The notes: a model not told the origin generated them from the letters alone. DNA of 64,000 nt from Paroedura picta (GCF_049243985.1 NC_135386.1:5602501-5666500), one strand, 5' to 3'; numbered from the stretch's first letter, positions 53,601 through 63,590 are shown. A program made the numbers and translations.

Positions 53601-56600
53601 AGTTGGTTCTTATATGCCACTTTTATACATCTCATGGCCTTTCCTAACCATGTCTGTAACTCTTCCCTAACTCTAACGCTCCCTCCATGTGTAACCACTC
53701 CTCATCCCATGCCACATCTAAGCTCACCCTAAAATTAACCCCAATAGGAATCCATAACTCTTGACATATTTTTTCACATTTAAAATAACATAAAGAATAT
53801 TTACACATCTCATGGCCTTTCCTAGCCCTCTGTCACTCCCTATGGATGCCCCATGCTTCATGGTGCAGAAAGAACGGCTTCAGAAGATGATAGCCACTAC
53901 ATGGGCTACACTAAGCTAAGATGTTGGCACAGTTTAATTGCGGTTAAATCACGGTTTAATTGCAGAGACCGGACAGTCCGAAACTTAAGAAGGTTTGTCC
54001 CTCCCGTTACTGCCACTGTTCTGTGTCCACAGTCCCGGCTGAGAATATTAGCTACGTGGAAGCCAAAAAGCTGTCTCAAGAGGCACGCTGTTTTGAACTA
54101 GTAGCAACGGAACAGCTGACGAATCTGGCTGGTTCAGAGAGGCCGATAAAGGAGCTACCTTCTGAAAGGGCACGGATGCTGACTGCTTACCGCGCAAAAC
54201 ACAACATCGTACAATGTTTTCGCATCACAGGCCTGGGAAATTTGCACGCGCAAGGCAAGTCACCCGTTTCAGGCTGGCGTACCTGGGATCCTGCAAAAAG
54301 GCCCCAGAGGAGACACAGAGTTGATTTTCCTCAGCAACGTCTGCAGAGCGGGCTTAAAAAGAAGGAACGAACAGCCGCGGCCTTGCACAGACCTGAGGGA
54401 TGCAAGTGGTCTTTGCTGCATGTGTTTCCTAAACCGGAGCGCAATCTCCCAGAAGGAGAACGCAGCCAGGGTTTCTCTGCTACCGGAGACGATTCCGCTG
54501 CTCGGCCTGAGAAGAGCCACTCCCAAAACGCTGGCTCAGGGCCAGACACAGCCATTTGTGACTCAGCTATTTCATCCAACGTAGTTTAGACCCTCTATGG
54601 GGAAAGGGCAGGACTCCTTCCTCCCACTCCAGATCAAAACAAAAAGGGTGCTTCCTTCTCTCAAGGGACACATTCGAAGGCATACCAGAGGCCCCCCCCT
54701 CCAGAGAAAAATAGGGAAAAGGAGGATATCAGAGTGGAAACCCTCCCTTTTAAAATAAAACACTCGCCCCCGCCCCCTCCCCGCAAAGAAGCAAAAAATC
54801 ACAACGAAGCAAGGGAACAAGGGAATTAAAATGACCAGCTGCAGGAGTTTCATAGTGATGGGAGACCTCAGAGGATCTGGGAGATAGTTCCTCCACGGAA
54901 CACCGGGGTCATGACACAGAGGTAAGCCATGGCAAGACCCCTCCAAATGTCCCTTGCTTGGCTGCTAGACGATCCTCAATCTCCCAGCTACATGACATAC
55001 GCCGTACAATAAATAAAGAAAAAGAAGAGTTGGTTCTTATATGGCCCTTTTCCCTACCCGAAGGAGTCTCGAAGTGGCTTCCAATCGCCTTCCCTTTCCT
55101 CTCCCCACAACAGACACCCTGTGAGGTGGGTGAGGCTGAGAGAGCCCTGATATCACTGCTCACTCAGAAGAGCTTTATCAGTGCCATGGGGAGCCCAAGG
55201 TCACCCAGCTGGCTGCATGTGGGGGGAGCGCGGAATCAAACCCGGCCTGCCAGGTTAGAAGTCCGCGTGGGTCTTGAGCGCTGCCCCCCTTTCAGAGTAT
55301 GCGGACCCCACCCTACCCAGGGCCACACTTAATGCAAGCAGCCACCCTGTAAACAGCATATTAAGCAAAATTAACGGACTACCAGGCTGCTCCCCGTTAA
55401 ACCCGTGCAGAAGCCAGCCGGTCTAGCGAAGCCCCAAGCCTGTCAAGCGCTCAAACACTGGTAGGCCCAGAGTGCTGATCAGCAATAGTATTTTTAGCAT
55501 GATTGCGTTTTTTTCCCCCCCTCTTCTTTTTGCACTTCCAGCCAGCTCCCGGTGGATTCGTACCGCTGAGTCATTATAGCAGCTTCCAAACTGCTGGGAA
55601 CCAACGGTGCAGCCTCCGTCCTTGGCACAGCTCGTCCCGCCCAGCCCACAGGCTAGGCTAGAGTCTGGAGACAACCCCGGGCATCACTGCAGTCCTGGTG
55701 CCCAGAGATGCCAGCTGCTGCACCAAGGCCCAGGGAAGAAAAAGGAGCTGTTGACTGGGAAACAGGCTCTTCCCTACAGCATCTTCTTGTCTCTGCTTAG
55801 GAGAACGGCGTCCTCGAGGCAATATCCCGCCCCCCCCCCCCCAACGAATTGGATGCAGAAATATGTCTACAACGTTCCCTTTGGTGCCCCTCCCCTGGCT
55901 TTCCTTGTTAAGTCTCCTCCTTCCCCAGCCCCCAGGAAGCAGCTCCTGCAACGTCAAGCTGAATATATACCCAAAGCAACCAGCTCCTCTCTGGCACTCC
56001 CGTTCCAAATTTCTGCAAAGCCATTGCACACCTCTCAAGAGAAGGAAGCACACTCACGGAGGGGAGGTTGGAGAGGGGGAAATAAAAAGCAGCGAACCTG
56101 TGTTTACCTCTTACGGCACAGCTTGTTTTAATAAATCTTTGCTCAAGACAAAAGTGAGATAAATCAGCCAAGTGCAATTCTGGACTTCCACGCAGAGCTG
56201 AAAGTTAATGTGAGGCGTAAAAAGGGCCATGCTGGGTCAGACCAGGGGTCCATCTAGTCCAGCATCCTGTCTTAAAACAGCGGTCAACCAGTTCCTCTGG
56301 AGGGCCAGCAACAGGGCAGAGGCCAAGACCTCCCCTCATGAGAACATCAGAGGAGCCCTGTTGGATCAGACCAGTGAAGGTCCATCTAGTCCAGCCTCCT
56401 GTCTCTTACAGTGGTCAACCAGTTCCTCTGGAGGGCCAACAACAGGGCAGAGAGGCCGAGGCCTTCCTAAGGACATCAGGAGATCCCTGCTGGATCAGGC
56501 CAGTGGTCCATCTAGTCCAGCATCCTGTATCACACAAGGGCCAACCAGTTCCTCTAGAGGGCATAGATGCTGAGGCCTTCCCCTGATGCTACCTCCTAGC

Positions 56601-59532
56601 TCTGGGTTTCAGGTGCTTAATGCCTCTGAACGTGGAGGTTCCCCTCAGTCACCAAGCCACGGATGAATTATCCTCCATTAATCTAATACCCTTTGTTGTG
56701 CGCTATTTTTTTTGTCTTCACACAAGATGATTCAGAGCCATCTCAGACCACGAGACACCATCCTACACATGCCGAGTTTGACTGGTGCAGAGGAGCTAAG
56801 CAGTTCTACCACAGCTCCCCTGGAGCTCTTCTTCCGTCCCCCATATCCTCCCCTTTCCTTCTGCCCTATTTACACAGGGTAACAAGCCACAAAAAGGACC
56901 CTGTTTTGGGCCTACCCTGTCCCAACTCCACGTCAGAGACCCTGCATCCCATTGACAGATAAATAACTAAGCGGTGGGGTGGACTATGCTAACCAAGACT
57001 CTGGACTTCCTTGGTGGCCTCCCATCCAACTACTAAGCAGGCCCAACCCTGCTTAGCTTCCCAGACTGAGCTAGCCTGGGCCTTCCCGGCCAGGGTTTTG
57101 ACTTGGTAGTGGCTTTAGTTCTCTAGCTTGGCCACCATCCCTCCTATATTTTGCAGGGCTTCACATGCAAAGGCTCAGCATGCAGAGGAAGTTCTGTACA
57201 TGCACAGATCCTTTAAATGCTATTCCAGTCTGAGAGGGGAGCTACGCCAGCCTGCAGCGCAACAAATAGATTCGAGTCCTGTGGCATCTCGGAGAGGAAT
57301 GCTTTAGCGTGCTTTAGGATGCTCTGGGCTGATCCTGCGTTGAGCAGGGGGGGTTGGACTAGATGGCCTGTAAGGCCCCTTCCAACTCTATGATTCTATG
57401 ATTCTCCTGGATGCTTGAGGCTGATCCTGCCCTGAGCAGGGGGTGGACTAGATGGCCTGTGTGGCCCCTTCCAACTCTATGATTCTATGACTAGATGGCC
57501 TGTATGGCCCCTTCCAACTCTATGATTCTATGATTCTAACAAGATGTTACAGGCAAGAGTCAAAGCTTTCGACAACTTATGCCCTGGAAACCTTGGTCTC
57601 TAAGATGCTCCTGGACTTCGACCTCAGTATTTTTAATCTGCAAAGTGATATTGTAAACTGGGCAGTATGCTTTCTACGGCCTATATTTTATGCCGGGCTA
57701 TGAATGGCGGGTTTTAAATGGAATGTATTAAGGTTTTGTTTTCATTGTTTTGTATGCTGCCGGGGGCAGAGCACTTAATAAGTACAGTTTCACTGTTACT
57801 CTTATGAGCACGGCAGAGCTGAAGGGATGTTTAGCCTGCTGCTGCTGGGGAGGGGGGGGGGTGTCTCAACTCAAAAGGAAAGGATGGTTTGAAAAACGGA
57901 TTGAGTCAGGAGTGACCAAATTGTGGCTCTCCAGATGTCCACGGAGAGCAAGCTGGCAGGGGCTCATGGGAATTGTAGTCCGTGGACATCTGGAGAGCCA
58001 CAGTTTCGCCACTACTGGACTTTATTGCCTCAATGTCCAAGGCAAAGGTCTTCTGCAGTACATGCCTTCTATCGAGAAATCTGTCAGGAAGGAAGGGGAA
58101 GGAGTAACGCTAACGGGATCCTTCCTTGGTTTGTATTACACAATTTCTAGTGGAGTCTTGGGGGGGGGACACAGTGGACCACTTGAGCCTCCCCATCAGC
58201 CAGCCAGCTACGGCCTCTGGTTCACAAGCTCTGCCACAAGACAGAGGCCAAGCTGGCAGCAGCAGAGCCAGATGCCAGCGCTGCCCCACATTAAAACACA
58301 ATCCTTTGCAAGACAAGCAGCTCCGTTCCAAGCCTCGGGCTAGAGGCCGAGGCCTAAAAACACAATCTAGGGTGCATCAACGAGGCCTTTTTAATCCGGT
58401 GGTGCTGGCAGCTCTAACAGGCCCATGTTAGTCTCTCTGGGGGGCTGCTGGGTTACAGTCAAGTGTCTGGCGGCAGCCAGAGGAAAGGAAGGGAAAGAAA
58501 ATCCAGTTTTCCCGCAGGGAATCACTGGATCTAGCAACTGAATAGGCCCTGCTGCAGAGGACTTCTGCCCACCGAAGCAGCCTTCTGCCACGCAATGCCC
58601 GTTTGTTTATTGCTCTTCATCTGCACAGAGACACAAAGGCCTGCTGCACTACGAACGCCAGTGCCTTGAAATATTTGCAACTGCCAAGCTGCTCCCCAAA
58701 AGAACTCCACCCAAGCACCGTCCCGCTTCTATCTCTCTCTGCACTGGTGATTCTCTTGCTTCCACAACCCCAGGAGCAAGGATTTCATCTCTCTCTCGCA
58801 AAATCATGAGCTGCCCAGGCTCTGGAGAGCACCGAGTTTTTCAGCCTAGCAGGGCCTCTCAAAGTTTTGCCTCTCTGCACTTTTCTAATGCGCAGCGCTT
58901 CAGCGATGGGGCAGGGCCGCTGAACGGAAGGGAGAGGCGATTCCACGCTGCCCCTACACAGCCTGGATCGGAGGGAGGTGAAGAGAGGAGCACCACCCCA
59001 CCCAGAATTAAATAAAGCAACCGGAAAGATCGTGACTGGAAGGGAAACGCTACCCCTGGGGGCTACCGAGACACAGAATCTCCTGGCCCAGTTGCAATTC
59101 AAGGCCTGTGATTCTAACAGCATCCCTCAGAGACCAGCATAGGAGCCGGATTTCCACCCGACCCATCTTTCTACACGTCCCTGCAATGGCAAGAACCTGA
59201 TTCTCCGCACCCCGCGCACAGCACAAGGAAGACGAGCTTCGGTTTGGAGGCCCCTGACCTCAGACCCCTGTGAGGCTATGGGCAAACCAAGACGGGAACT
59301 ATGCTCCTTGCACGCCTCCGCCCCTTTCGCCAAGAATATCAGTCCTGACGGCCACAGGATGGCGTTATTAGAAACTTGTGTCCCTGTTTGTGGCGTTCCC
59401 AGGCCCTCCCCCCTTCCCGGGTTCTGCCTGGCTTCCCAACCTGCTGCGGGAGCGCTGTGTGAGGAAACCGTGGAGATGGAGAACAATCTGTCCACAGCCC
59501 AAGGCACCTGGCTCACTGCAAAGCTTGGAGGG

Positions 59533-59592
<60 letters not shown>

Positions 59593-59619
59593 GAGAGAGA
59601 CAGAGACAGAGAGAGAGAC

Positions 59620-59650
<31 letters not shown>

Positions 59651-59898
59651 GAGACAGAGAGAGAGGAGGCATCCAGCAACTGTTGCCGTGCGTCAGCAGG
59701 CCCGCTCACCAGATTGCTTGCTGGGCTGGGCTGCAGCATCCGACTCCTGGCTGCTCCACGGCCGGTCCCACCCTGGCAAGCTGAGAGACTGCAGTCCAAG
59801 GCACAGGTCGTTGGTGTCGGAGAGGCTGCTCGGAGACTCCTGCACGGAAGGTGGGAAAAGCATCCTGCTGGCGGCCGCTCCCTCCGAGAACTGGAAGT
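41560..59898 (-). CDS. CPEB1: CPEB1, cytoplasmic polyadenylation element binding protein 1 (lacks N-terminal exon(s))
   Basis: CPEB1 binds UUUUUAU in 3'UTRs and controls poly(A) length and translation in oocytes and neurons. Ten coding exons in transcript order: 59710-59898, 52077-52294, 51118-51364, 50885-50998, 49868-49972, 45857-45993, 44890-45088, 43955-44049, 42506-42586, 41560-41670. All are GT/AG and phases agree; they give 498 residues, about 65 short of the human protein at the N terminus. Seen: [19 protein letters not shown]; the degron-like [15 protein letters not shown]1 with VFLGGVPW and YVYLVFE; RRM2 with [10 protein letters not shown] and SGRVTFNN; then the zinc-binding region [21 protein letters not shown] and HH. 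It ends RNQKNRDSS as in mammals. The LDS/TR phosphorylation motifs are changed (see findings). A microsatellite and a SINE lie at splice sites. Confidence 0.97.
42506..42586 (-). CDS. CPEB1: CPEB1 exon, first half of zinc-binding domain
   Basis: It encodes [20 protein letters not shown] then PFFCRDQ, with the first cysteine pairs. Donor CAA|gtgagc, phase 0. Confidence 0.96.
43004..43152. repeat. imperfect inverted repeat, possible MITE, in a CPEB1 intron
   Basis: Ends cttacaggatgtt and aacttcctgtaag, inner arms gtgattcctggagctacctg and caggtagctgtaggaatcac. About 150 bp in all. No clear target duplication. Confidence 0.6.
43698..43833. mobile_element. palindromic hAT-type MITE, second copy
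   Basis: 136 bp from CAGGGATCCTCAACC to GGTTGAGGATCCCTG, a near-perfect palindrome. It is flanked by CCGTAATC (43690-43697) and CCGTAATT (43834-43841), an 8-bp duplication with one difference. It sits about 120 nt after the donor of the CPEB1 RRM2 exon. Confidence 0.87.
43955..44049 (-). CDS. CPEB1: CPEB1 exon with RRM2 RNP1
   Basis: It completes Gly and encodes [20 protein letters not shown] then [11 protein letters not shown]. Acceptor gtttcag, donor AAG|gtacgg. Confidence 0.97.
44338..44545 (+). repeat. direct repeat flanking a CPEB1 exon, copy 1
   Basis: It opens ctggctgcttcaaacaagtg and closes cctactagggaagggtgagc. A closely similar copy is at 45359-45551, about 1,021 bp away. The end resembles the 3' end of an L2/CR1-like LINE. 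Confidence 0.75.
44890..45088 (-). CDS. CPEB1: CPEB1 exon with RRM2 RNP2
   Basis: It encodes [20 protein letters not shown] then [20 protein letters not shown] through [11 protein letters not shown] plus one base. Acceptor ccactccag, donor ATTG|gtgagt. Confidence 0.97.
45128..45357 (-). repeat. tRNA-derived SINE (family A)
   Basis: The plus strand starts agaagaagagttggttatag and ends aaccactacaccaaactggc. It lies 40 nt upstream of the RRM2 RNP2 exon on the transcribed strand, between the exon and direct-repeat copy 2. Confidence 0.8.
45359..45551 (+). repeat. direct repeat flanking a CPEB1 exon, copy 2
   Basis: It matches 44338-44545 along its length, including aaagagatggcttttaacct and attaatcgtaaaacctaaaa, with scattered differences. 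It abuts the SINE at 45128-45357. Confidence 0.75.
45857..45993 (-). CDS. CPEB1: CPEB1 exon, second half of RRM1
   Basis: It completes Gly and encodes [20 protein letters not shown] then [18 protein letters not shown]. Donor GAA|gtgagt, phase 0. Confidence 0.97.
46120..46300 (+). repeat. interspersed repeat family D
   Basis: It opens ggggttgccagctccaaatc and ends taactacctggaggctggca. Diverged and possibly inverted at one end. Confidence 0.45.
47010..47346. repeat. Sauria-type SINEs, tail to tail
   Basis: A plus-strand 3' fragment (47012-47070: gggtgtcaccccaagggtca, gcttgcacagggga) meets a full-length minus-strand copy (47074-47346: taaaggtaaaggtatcccct to cgccacaagaggctc). The two BovB-like tails face each other with the TTTACC repeats between them. 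Confidence 0.75.
47913..48125 (+). repeat. tRNA-like SINE (family E)
   Basis: Head gtggcctagtggttcaagtg, B box GGTTTGAATCCCC, body ctcacagggttgttgtgaag and tail gaaagacaggatataaacca. It differs from family A in the middle. Confidence 0.7.
49095..49385 (-). repeat. tRNA-derived SINE (family A), full length
   Basis: The plus strand opens gaagaagaagaagaagaaga and ends ccactacaccaaactggctc, with B box complement gaatcgaacctggcatgcc. Confidence 0.82.
49868..49972 (-). CDS. CPEB1: CPEB1 exon, RRM1 middle
   Basis: It encodes [20 protein letters not shown] then [14 protein letters not shown] with split Gly codons at both ends. Two nested donors are visible: CCCAAAG|gtaatatg and CCTAAAG|gtaataca, 15 nt apart and in the same phase. 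The distal one gives the full-length form. This is the region where a five-residue NMPKG difference between isoforms would arise. Confidence 0.95.
50138..50275 (-). repeat. CR1 3' region fragment
   Basis: The plus strand reads catagaggcggaaggggcca, gtgcaggatcagcctcgagc and tgcttgaagacggccagtga, the complement of a CR1 3' part. Confidence 0.75.
50377..50840 (+). repeat. SINE with four tandem tRNA-like heads (family C)
   Basis: Four units of about 105-114 bp begin near 50377, 50481, 50591 and 50705. Each has an A-box-like tggctcagtggtagaacat and B-box-like GGTTCAATCCCC. Only the last runs into the SINE body (gccgcagccagtctgaggac, gggccattcagcataaggca). It lies 45 nt from the donor of the CPEB1 exon at 50885-50998. 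Confidence 0.85.
50885..50998 (-). CDS. CPEB1: CPEB1 exon with RRM1 RNP2
   Basis: After completing Ala it encodes [20 protein letters not shown] then [17 protein letters not shown]. Acceptor ctttag; donor GAAG|gtgagt. Confidence 0.97.
51118..51364 (-). CDS. CPEB1: CPEB1 exon, linker before RRM1
   Basis: It encodes [20 protein letters not shown] through [17 protein letters not shown] plus one base, matching the human LRISPPLPF and [16 protein letters not shown]. Acceptor cttcttcttccag abuts a SINE; donor GCAG|gtgagt. Confidence 0.95.
51365..51480 (-). repeat. family A SINE tail forming a splice acceptor tract
   Basis: On the minus strand gcgatcgtcaaccgctttgt leads to a tail aacccagctcttcttcttcc, immediately followed by AG and the CPEB1 exon. 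The family's CTT end supplies the pyrimidine tract. Confidence 0.78.
52077..52294 (-). CDS. CPEB1: CPEB1 exon with phosphorylation/degron region
   Basis: It encodes [20 protein letters not shown], then [20 protein letters not shown] and [17 protein letters not shown]. The TSGFSS motif is the conserved Plk1/SCF degron type. Acceptor ttctttgcag; donor ATT|gtgagt. Confidence 0.96.
52565..52802 (-). repeat. tRNA-derived SINE (family A)
   Basis: The plus strand has ttccctctccccacaacaga, ccagctggctgcatgtggag and a head complement ggggctcttaaccccggccc. Confidence 0.75.
54830..55016 (+). repeat. 5S-rRNA-derived SINE, near full length
   Basis: It reads gtgatgggagacctcagagg, then gaacaccggggtcatgacac, aatgtcccttgcttggctgc and a tail aataaataaag. 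Same structure as the 27.7-kb copy. Confidence 0.7.
55018..55265 (-). repeat. tRNA-derived SINE (family A)
   Basis: The plus strand opens aaagaagagttggttcttat and runs to gaatcaaacccggcctgcc. It begins two bases after the 5S SINE tail. Confidence 0.8.
56225..56620 (+). repeat. three tandem LINE-tail-like units
   Basis: Units of about 120 bp, each with ggatcagaccagtg-like, tccatctagtccagc and ccagttcctctggagg, start near 56228, 56353 and 56480. The same unit occurs singly at 1150-1290. Confidence 0.75.
57000..57100 (-). repeat. 5S-rRNA-derived SINE fragment
   Basis: The plus strand reads tcccatccaactactaagca, ggcccaaccctgcttagctt, close to the 5S complement. Confidence 0.72.
57335..57540 (+). 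repeat. CR1 3' ends with repeated tail module
   Basis: ctagatggcctgt and ccccttccaactctatgatt occur three times (near 57358, 57448 and 57490), each ending in ATTCTATGA copies. Confidence 0.8.
57907..58017. mobile_element. palindromic hAT-type MITE, shortened copy
   Basis: Ends caggagtgaccaaattgtgg and ccacagtttcgccactactg with inner arms tctccagatgtccacgg and ccgtggacatctggaga. Shorter than the 136-bp copies; no clear target duplication. Confidence 0.65.
59529..59667 (-). repeat. (GA)n / (CT)n tract next to a CPEB1 splice donor
   Basis: About 140 bp of almost pure purine on the plus strand, with scattered gaca units. In the CPEB1 transcript it is a CU tract starting 43 nt after the donor of exon 59710-59898. 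Confidence 0.92.
59710..59898 (-). CDS. CPEB1: CPEB1 first visible coding exon
   Basis: After two bases of Asp it encodes [20 protein letters not shown] through [20 protein letters not shown] and AAAQPSKQS plus one base. The internal Met of MLFPP matches the start of a shorter isoform known in mammals. Acceptor tctcgagcag; donor TCTG|gtgagc. Confidence 0.95.
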
Positions 59899-60450
59899 CT
59901 GCTCGAGACAGGAAGAGGGGAGGGGAGGGGTGGGGGGGGAGGCAGAGACAGAAGCGCAGGAGTTTAGGAGTTTCCCAGAGAGGACGCTTGCGGCTCCTGC
60001 AGCCCGCTATCCCGCCCCGAAGGAGGGGGGAGGCAGAGGGGCTCCCCGGCAGACCCACCTTCCGCCCCGGCCGGCATGTGACCAGGCTGCTGATGCTTAC
60101 CGTGGTGCCAGAGACGTCACGCAGCTGTGTGATGCAGCCACATCTTCGATGACAGGGCAAGGCTGCCCGTGGGAGCTAAGGCAGCATGCGGGAGGGACGC
60201 GGTGCGGCCCCGGGCAGGGAGTGCGTGCAGAGTTAAACGGGGAGCTATAGCTTCTCGAGCAGCGGCCCAGGGAGGTGGCCGGAGACTGCCATTCCCCCGG
60301 CAAGAGCTACGGCAGCAACAGCCAGCCAGCCAGCGAGCAAGAGAGAGAAATCACACTGTGGGCTCAGAGCCACCCAGCCCTCCTGGCCCTGCCCACCCGC
60401 TCTCTCCACCCACAATTCCCCCCCTCCCGGAAAAAAAAAACGCCCTTTAG
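59899..60450 (-). promoter_or_regulatory. CPEB1: GC-rich block upstream of CPEB1 exon, possible internal promoter
   Basis: A CpG-containing, GC-rich stretch (ctatcccgccccgaagg, ccttccgccccggccggc) lies directly upstream of the exon carrying the internal MLFPP start. No TATA box or exon is visible. The assignment is inference from context. Confidence 0.35.
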
Positions 60451-63400
60451 CCCTGGAACGGTTCCAGCTGCTGGCGCAAGCCCTGGAATCAGCTCAATGC
60501 GAAGCAATTCTGCTGGCATAATCTGTTTGCTTTAAAAAAACCCCAAAAAGCGGAACTTGGCCACGGTGCCCCCTGCACAGATCCTGCATTGTTTACCGCT
60601 GAGCAGTGGGGACAACCTTCAAAAGCAATGGAGGGTCTTGAACTCAGGGCAAACCGTGGGGTGGGAGGGGGAAAAAGCGCCAAGGAAGTCAGCCGTGGGT
60701 GTGGGCAGAACGAGACGGTGCCCACCCCCCCGAAATCTTGCACGCATAGGAATGAAGCATCGGTATTCCGGGCCTACAGAAATGGAGCTGGTGGATATTT
60801 GTAAAGGGAAGGCAACTCTCAGAATTAGAGGGAAACAAGACCTCGCCTTCTTTCTTTCTGAGTATTTGTGAAAAAAAAGTTTGGGGTTCACATTATCATT
60901 CAGTTTTGCCTTCCTGACTCTACTAGGGCCGGAGGAGAGTTCAAGGCACCCCGTGGACTGCTAAAAAGGGCCAATCAGGGTGTTCTCGAAGCAGTCAAGC
61001 CAGAACTCTCCCTAGAAGCTCAAATTACTCGATTGAGGTTATGGGCCACGTTCTGAGAAGACCAGAGTACCTGGGAATAGATTGGGAACCGTGCAAGGCC
61101 GCAAGAAAAGAGGAAGACCCCAGAAGAGCTGGATTGTCTCCACTAAAGAAGCCTTCAGTTTGCAAGACCTCTTAATGACAGGGTGTTTTTGGAGACCTGA
61201 TTCAGTTGGAAGCCACTCAATGGCCCTTTAACGCCTGGGCCAGCCGACAAAAAGGGACAAACAGAGGTTAGCAATTTGCCTTAAGTTCATGGAAGCCAAC
61301 GGAGGGGTGGCTGGGTGCGTCGCTCACTAAGGGCCTAGCCGGAAGTGATATTATACTCCGGTGTAGGTCAAGGCACACATGCCTGCAGCTGTCAACCCCG
61401 TAGCCCTCCTCCTCCTCCTATACCACCCCAGTTCCTCTCCTTACCAAGCTGTAGGGTCTGGGATGCCACGGGGTGTGCCCCTCGAGAGGGCGGACTCAGC
61501 AGAGGACCATCTGGCCTTCTCAGCTGCTAGCTGGAGACATCCAGCAGTGCGGTGCAACCGAAAACGCTGTGCAGAGACAGGCGCCCAGATCTGTCCGCTA
61601 AGCTCTTATCAGCCTGTCAAGCGTTACTTTACACCACAAGCCCAGCCCCCCCCCCCCCATCATAGAATGCGGCTTCCCAAATCTCCGCTTCTCAAAACAA
61701 GAGGGAGAGGAAGGAACAATCTCCTAGCCTTACTGTTGCTAAGATATGCTCGAATGTGTGGGCTACACCCGAGGAAGGCTCGAAGCCAGAGAGTAAGATT
61801 TCTAGTACTAGGAAGGCAGGCCTCGAAGCGGCTGGCTCCAATTCGGGAAAGGGAAATTCGGCAAAATCGGCAGGGCTCTTGGAACCAAGAAGCCCCGGAC
61901 ATCTGCTCGATCTGCAGAAGTCGAACAGAGTGCAAGACTTTTCTATCAGCTCCGCAACAGCAGATCACCTGGTAATTCCCTGGCCCAAAGACTGGTCTCA
62001 AATCTAATAAGACATTAACACAATTTCCCAGTGACGGTCAAATTGGGGATCTCTCCCACACACACCCCTAAGTTTTTCACAGGCACCTCTCCTCCAAGAT
62101 TTATCTCGCAGTTCACAATTCTGGGTTTTGCGTTTTGTGGGCAATAGAACGGGCCTGCCTCTATCCTACTACTCCACAAAGTTTGTTTATTAAGTATATA
62201 CTTATACCCCACTTTGAACTCCAATTGAAGTTTCAAGCCTTCCTTCAACCGATGTGGCTCTTCTTTTGGGAGAGAAGCCTCTTAAGTCGGAAAAAGACTC
62301 CACAGGCTTGAAAAATGGGTCCGTGGAATGGTAGGGCCATCCAACATTTCGAAGAACAAATGGAGTCATCGTACTGCTTTAAGAGTCTGAAAGTGTGTCT
62401 GTAATTCTCTGGAGTTTTTGCAGCTGATGATCAGTGAAATTAAGACATTACCATTTTCAATTATTATTTATGGCTAATAGGGCTAAGCAAATCCCAATTG
62501 CCATGGTACCTAGAAATTTAATTATGGCAGTATTCTCAGCAGCCATTTGATACTAAGTGAGGGAAGAGGGGTTTTTATACTCTGCTTTTCACTCCCCGAA
62601 AGAGTCTCAAAGTGAACTTTTATACTCTGCTTTTCACTCCCCGAAAGAGTCTCAAAGTGGCTTACAGTCGCCTTCCCTTCCTCCCCCCACAACAGACACC
62701 TTATGAGGCAGATGGGTTGAGAGAGCCCTGATACTACTACTCTGTGAGAACAGCTCTATCAAGACTGTGGCTAGCCCAAGGTTACCCAGCTGGCTGCATG
62801 TGGAGGAGTGGGAAATCAAACCCGGCTGGCCAGATTAGAAGCTGCCGCTCTTAACCACTATACCGAGCTGCCCCAAGAAAGACCAAGAAACTTTATCAAG
62901 GCCTGCTTTATGTGATTTCTCAGCCCCCCCCCCAGCCTGTTTAGCCCCCTCTCTTAAGGATCTGCCAAGTGTTATGTTTGCCTGGAAGCAGCAAGGATTC
63001 TTATGGAAGCATCTCTCCTCCCTCTGCAAACCTGTTTCATCGTACACAACATCTGGCAGATAATAGGAGTCTGTCGCAGCTGCTGCCTCCCCCCCCCCCC
63101 CCCCCCGACTGGCTGTCAACCAGCAGGCTGGCTTTCTAAGCAAACATGCCAGATGGCATCTCTGCCCACGACGGCACAGAGGGATTTTGCTACATCCCCC
63201 CCCCCCCCACTGCAGCTCCCTGACCCCAGGAGTAAGCTCGGAAACAGGGTGGGGGACACGTGGGGAAGATTTATAGCTCTTGGGATCCAAGATCCATGGC
63301 TCTTGGGACCCAACCCCAATGCAAGCACGCACACACAAGTGCAATTTGCAGTTCCTGCGCACAGAGGTCAGAGGAGAGCCCATGACAATAAGTGTTAATT

Positions 63401-63590
63401 CTCTCTAGCGGCTCTGTGAAGTGCAGGCCACCGATGAACCGGGAGGCGCCTAAATGGGATCCAGTCACTAATCCCTAAGATCTGGATTAGGACGCAAAAT
63501 CCGGATTATGGACTGCATAGCGTAGGGTCTGCCTACTGGGCACCAAAGAGTTTACTTCTAACAGATGCACAAATCCATTATCAAGTTAGA
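60451..63590 (-). other. CPEB1: CPEB1 upstream intron
   Basis: No coding exon matching the conserved CPEB1 N terminus (for example IFRRINAILDNSLDFSRV) is visible here, so it lies beyond the right edge. The stretch holds a family A SINE at 62.56-62.87 kb and C runs at 61.65, 63.09 and 63.20 kb. Confidence 0.6.
62560..62872 (-). repeat. tRNA-derived SINE (family A) with 40-bp internal duplication
   Basis: The plus strand phrase tttttatactctgcttttca ctccccgaaagagtctcaaag occurs twice in a row (62571 and 62616). The rest is a complete body and head ending ttaaccactataccgagctg. Confidence 0.78.

Larger units (their letters stand above)
52295..59709 (-). other. CPEB1: large CPEB1 intron (7.4 kb)
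   Basis: It contains family A SINEs (52.57-52.80, 53.59-53.63, 55.02-55.27), a 20-bp direct repeat at 53627 and 53805, a 5S-derived SINE (54.83-55.02), the triplicated LINE tail at 56.22-56.62, a 5S fragment (57.0-57.1), CR1 tails (57.34-57.54), a MITE (57.91-58.02) and the GA tract next to the donor. A 209-codon plus-strand frame lies at 53960-54589 and is not supported as a gene. Confidence 0.75.

Noticed and set aside
53627-53824. 20-bp direct repeat around a 158-bp segment as an insertion with target duplication
   Set aside because: The sequence after each copy is also loosely alike, so a local tandem duplication is as likely; no element ends are visible.
59378-60250. 290-codon plus-strand frame with a long Arg-Glu run
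   Set aside because: It is opened by the GA microsatellite and GC-rich sequence and lies antisense to a well-supported CPEB1 exon.
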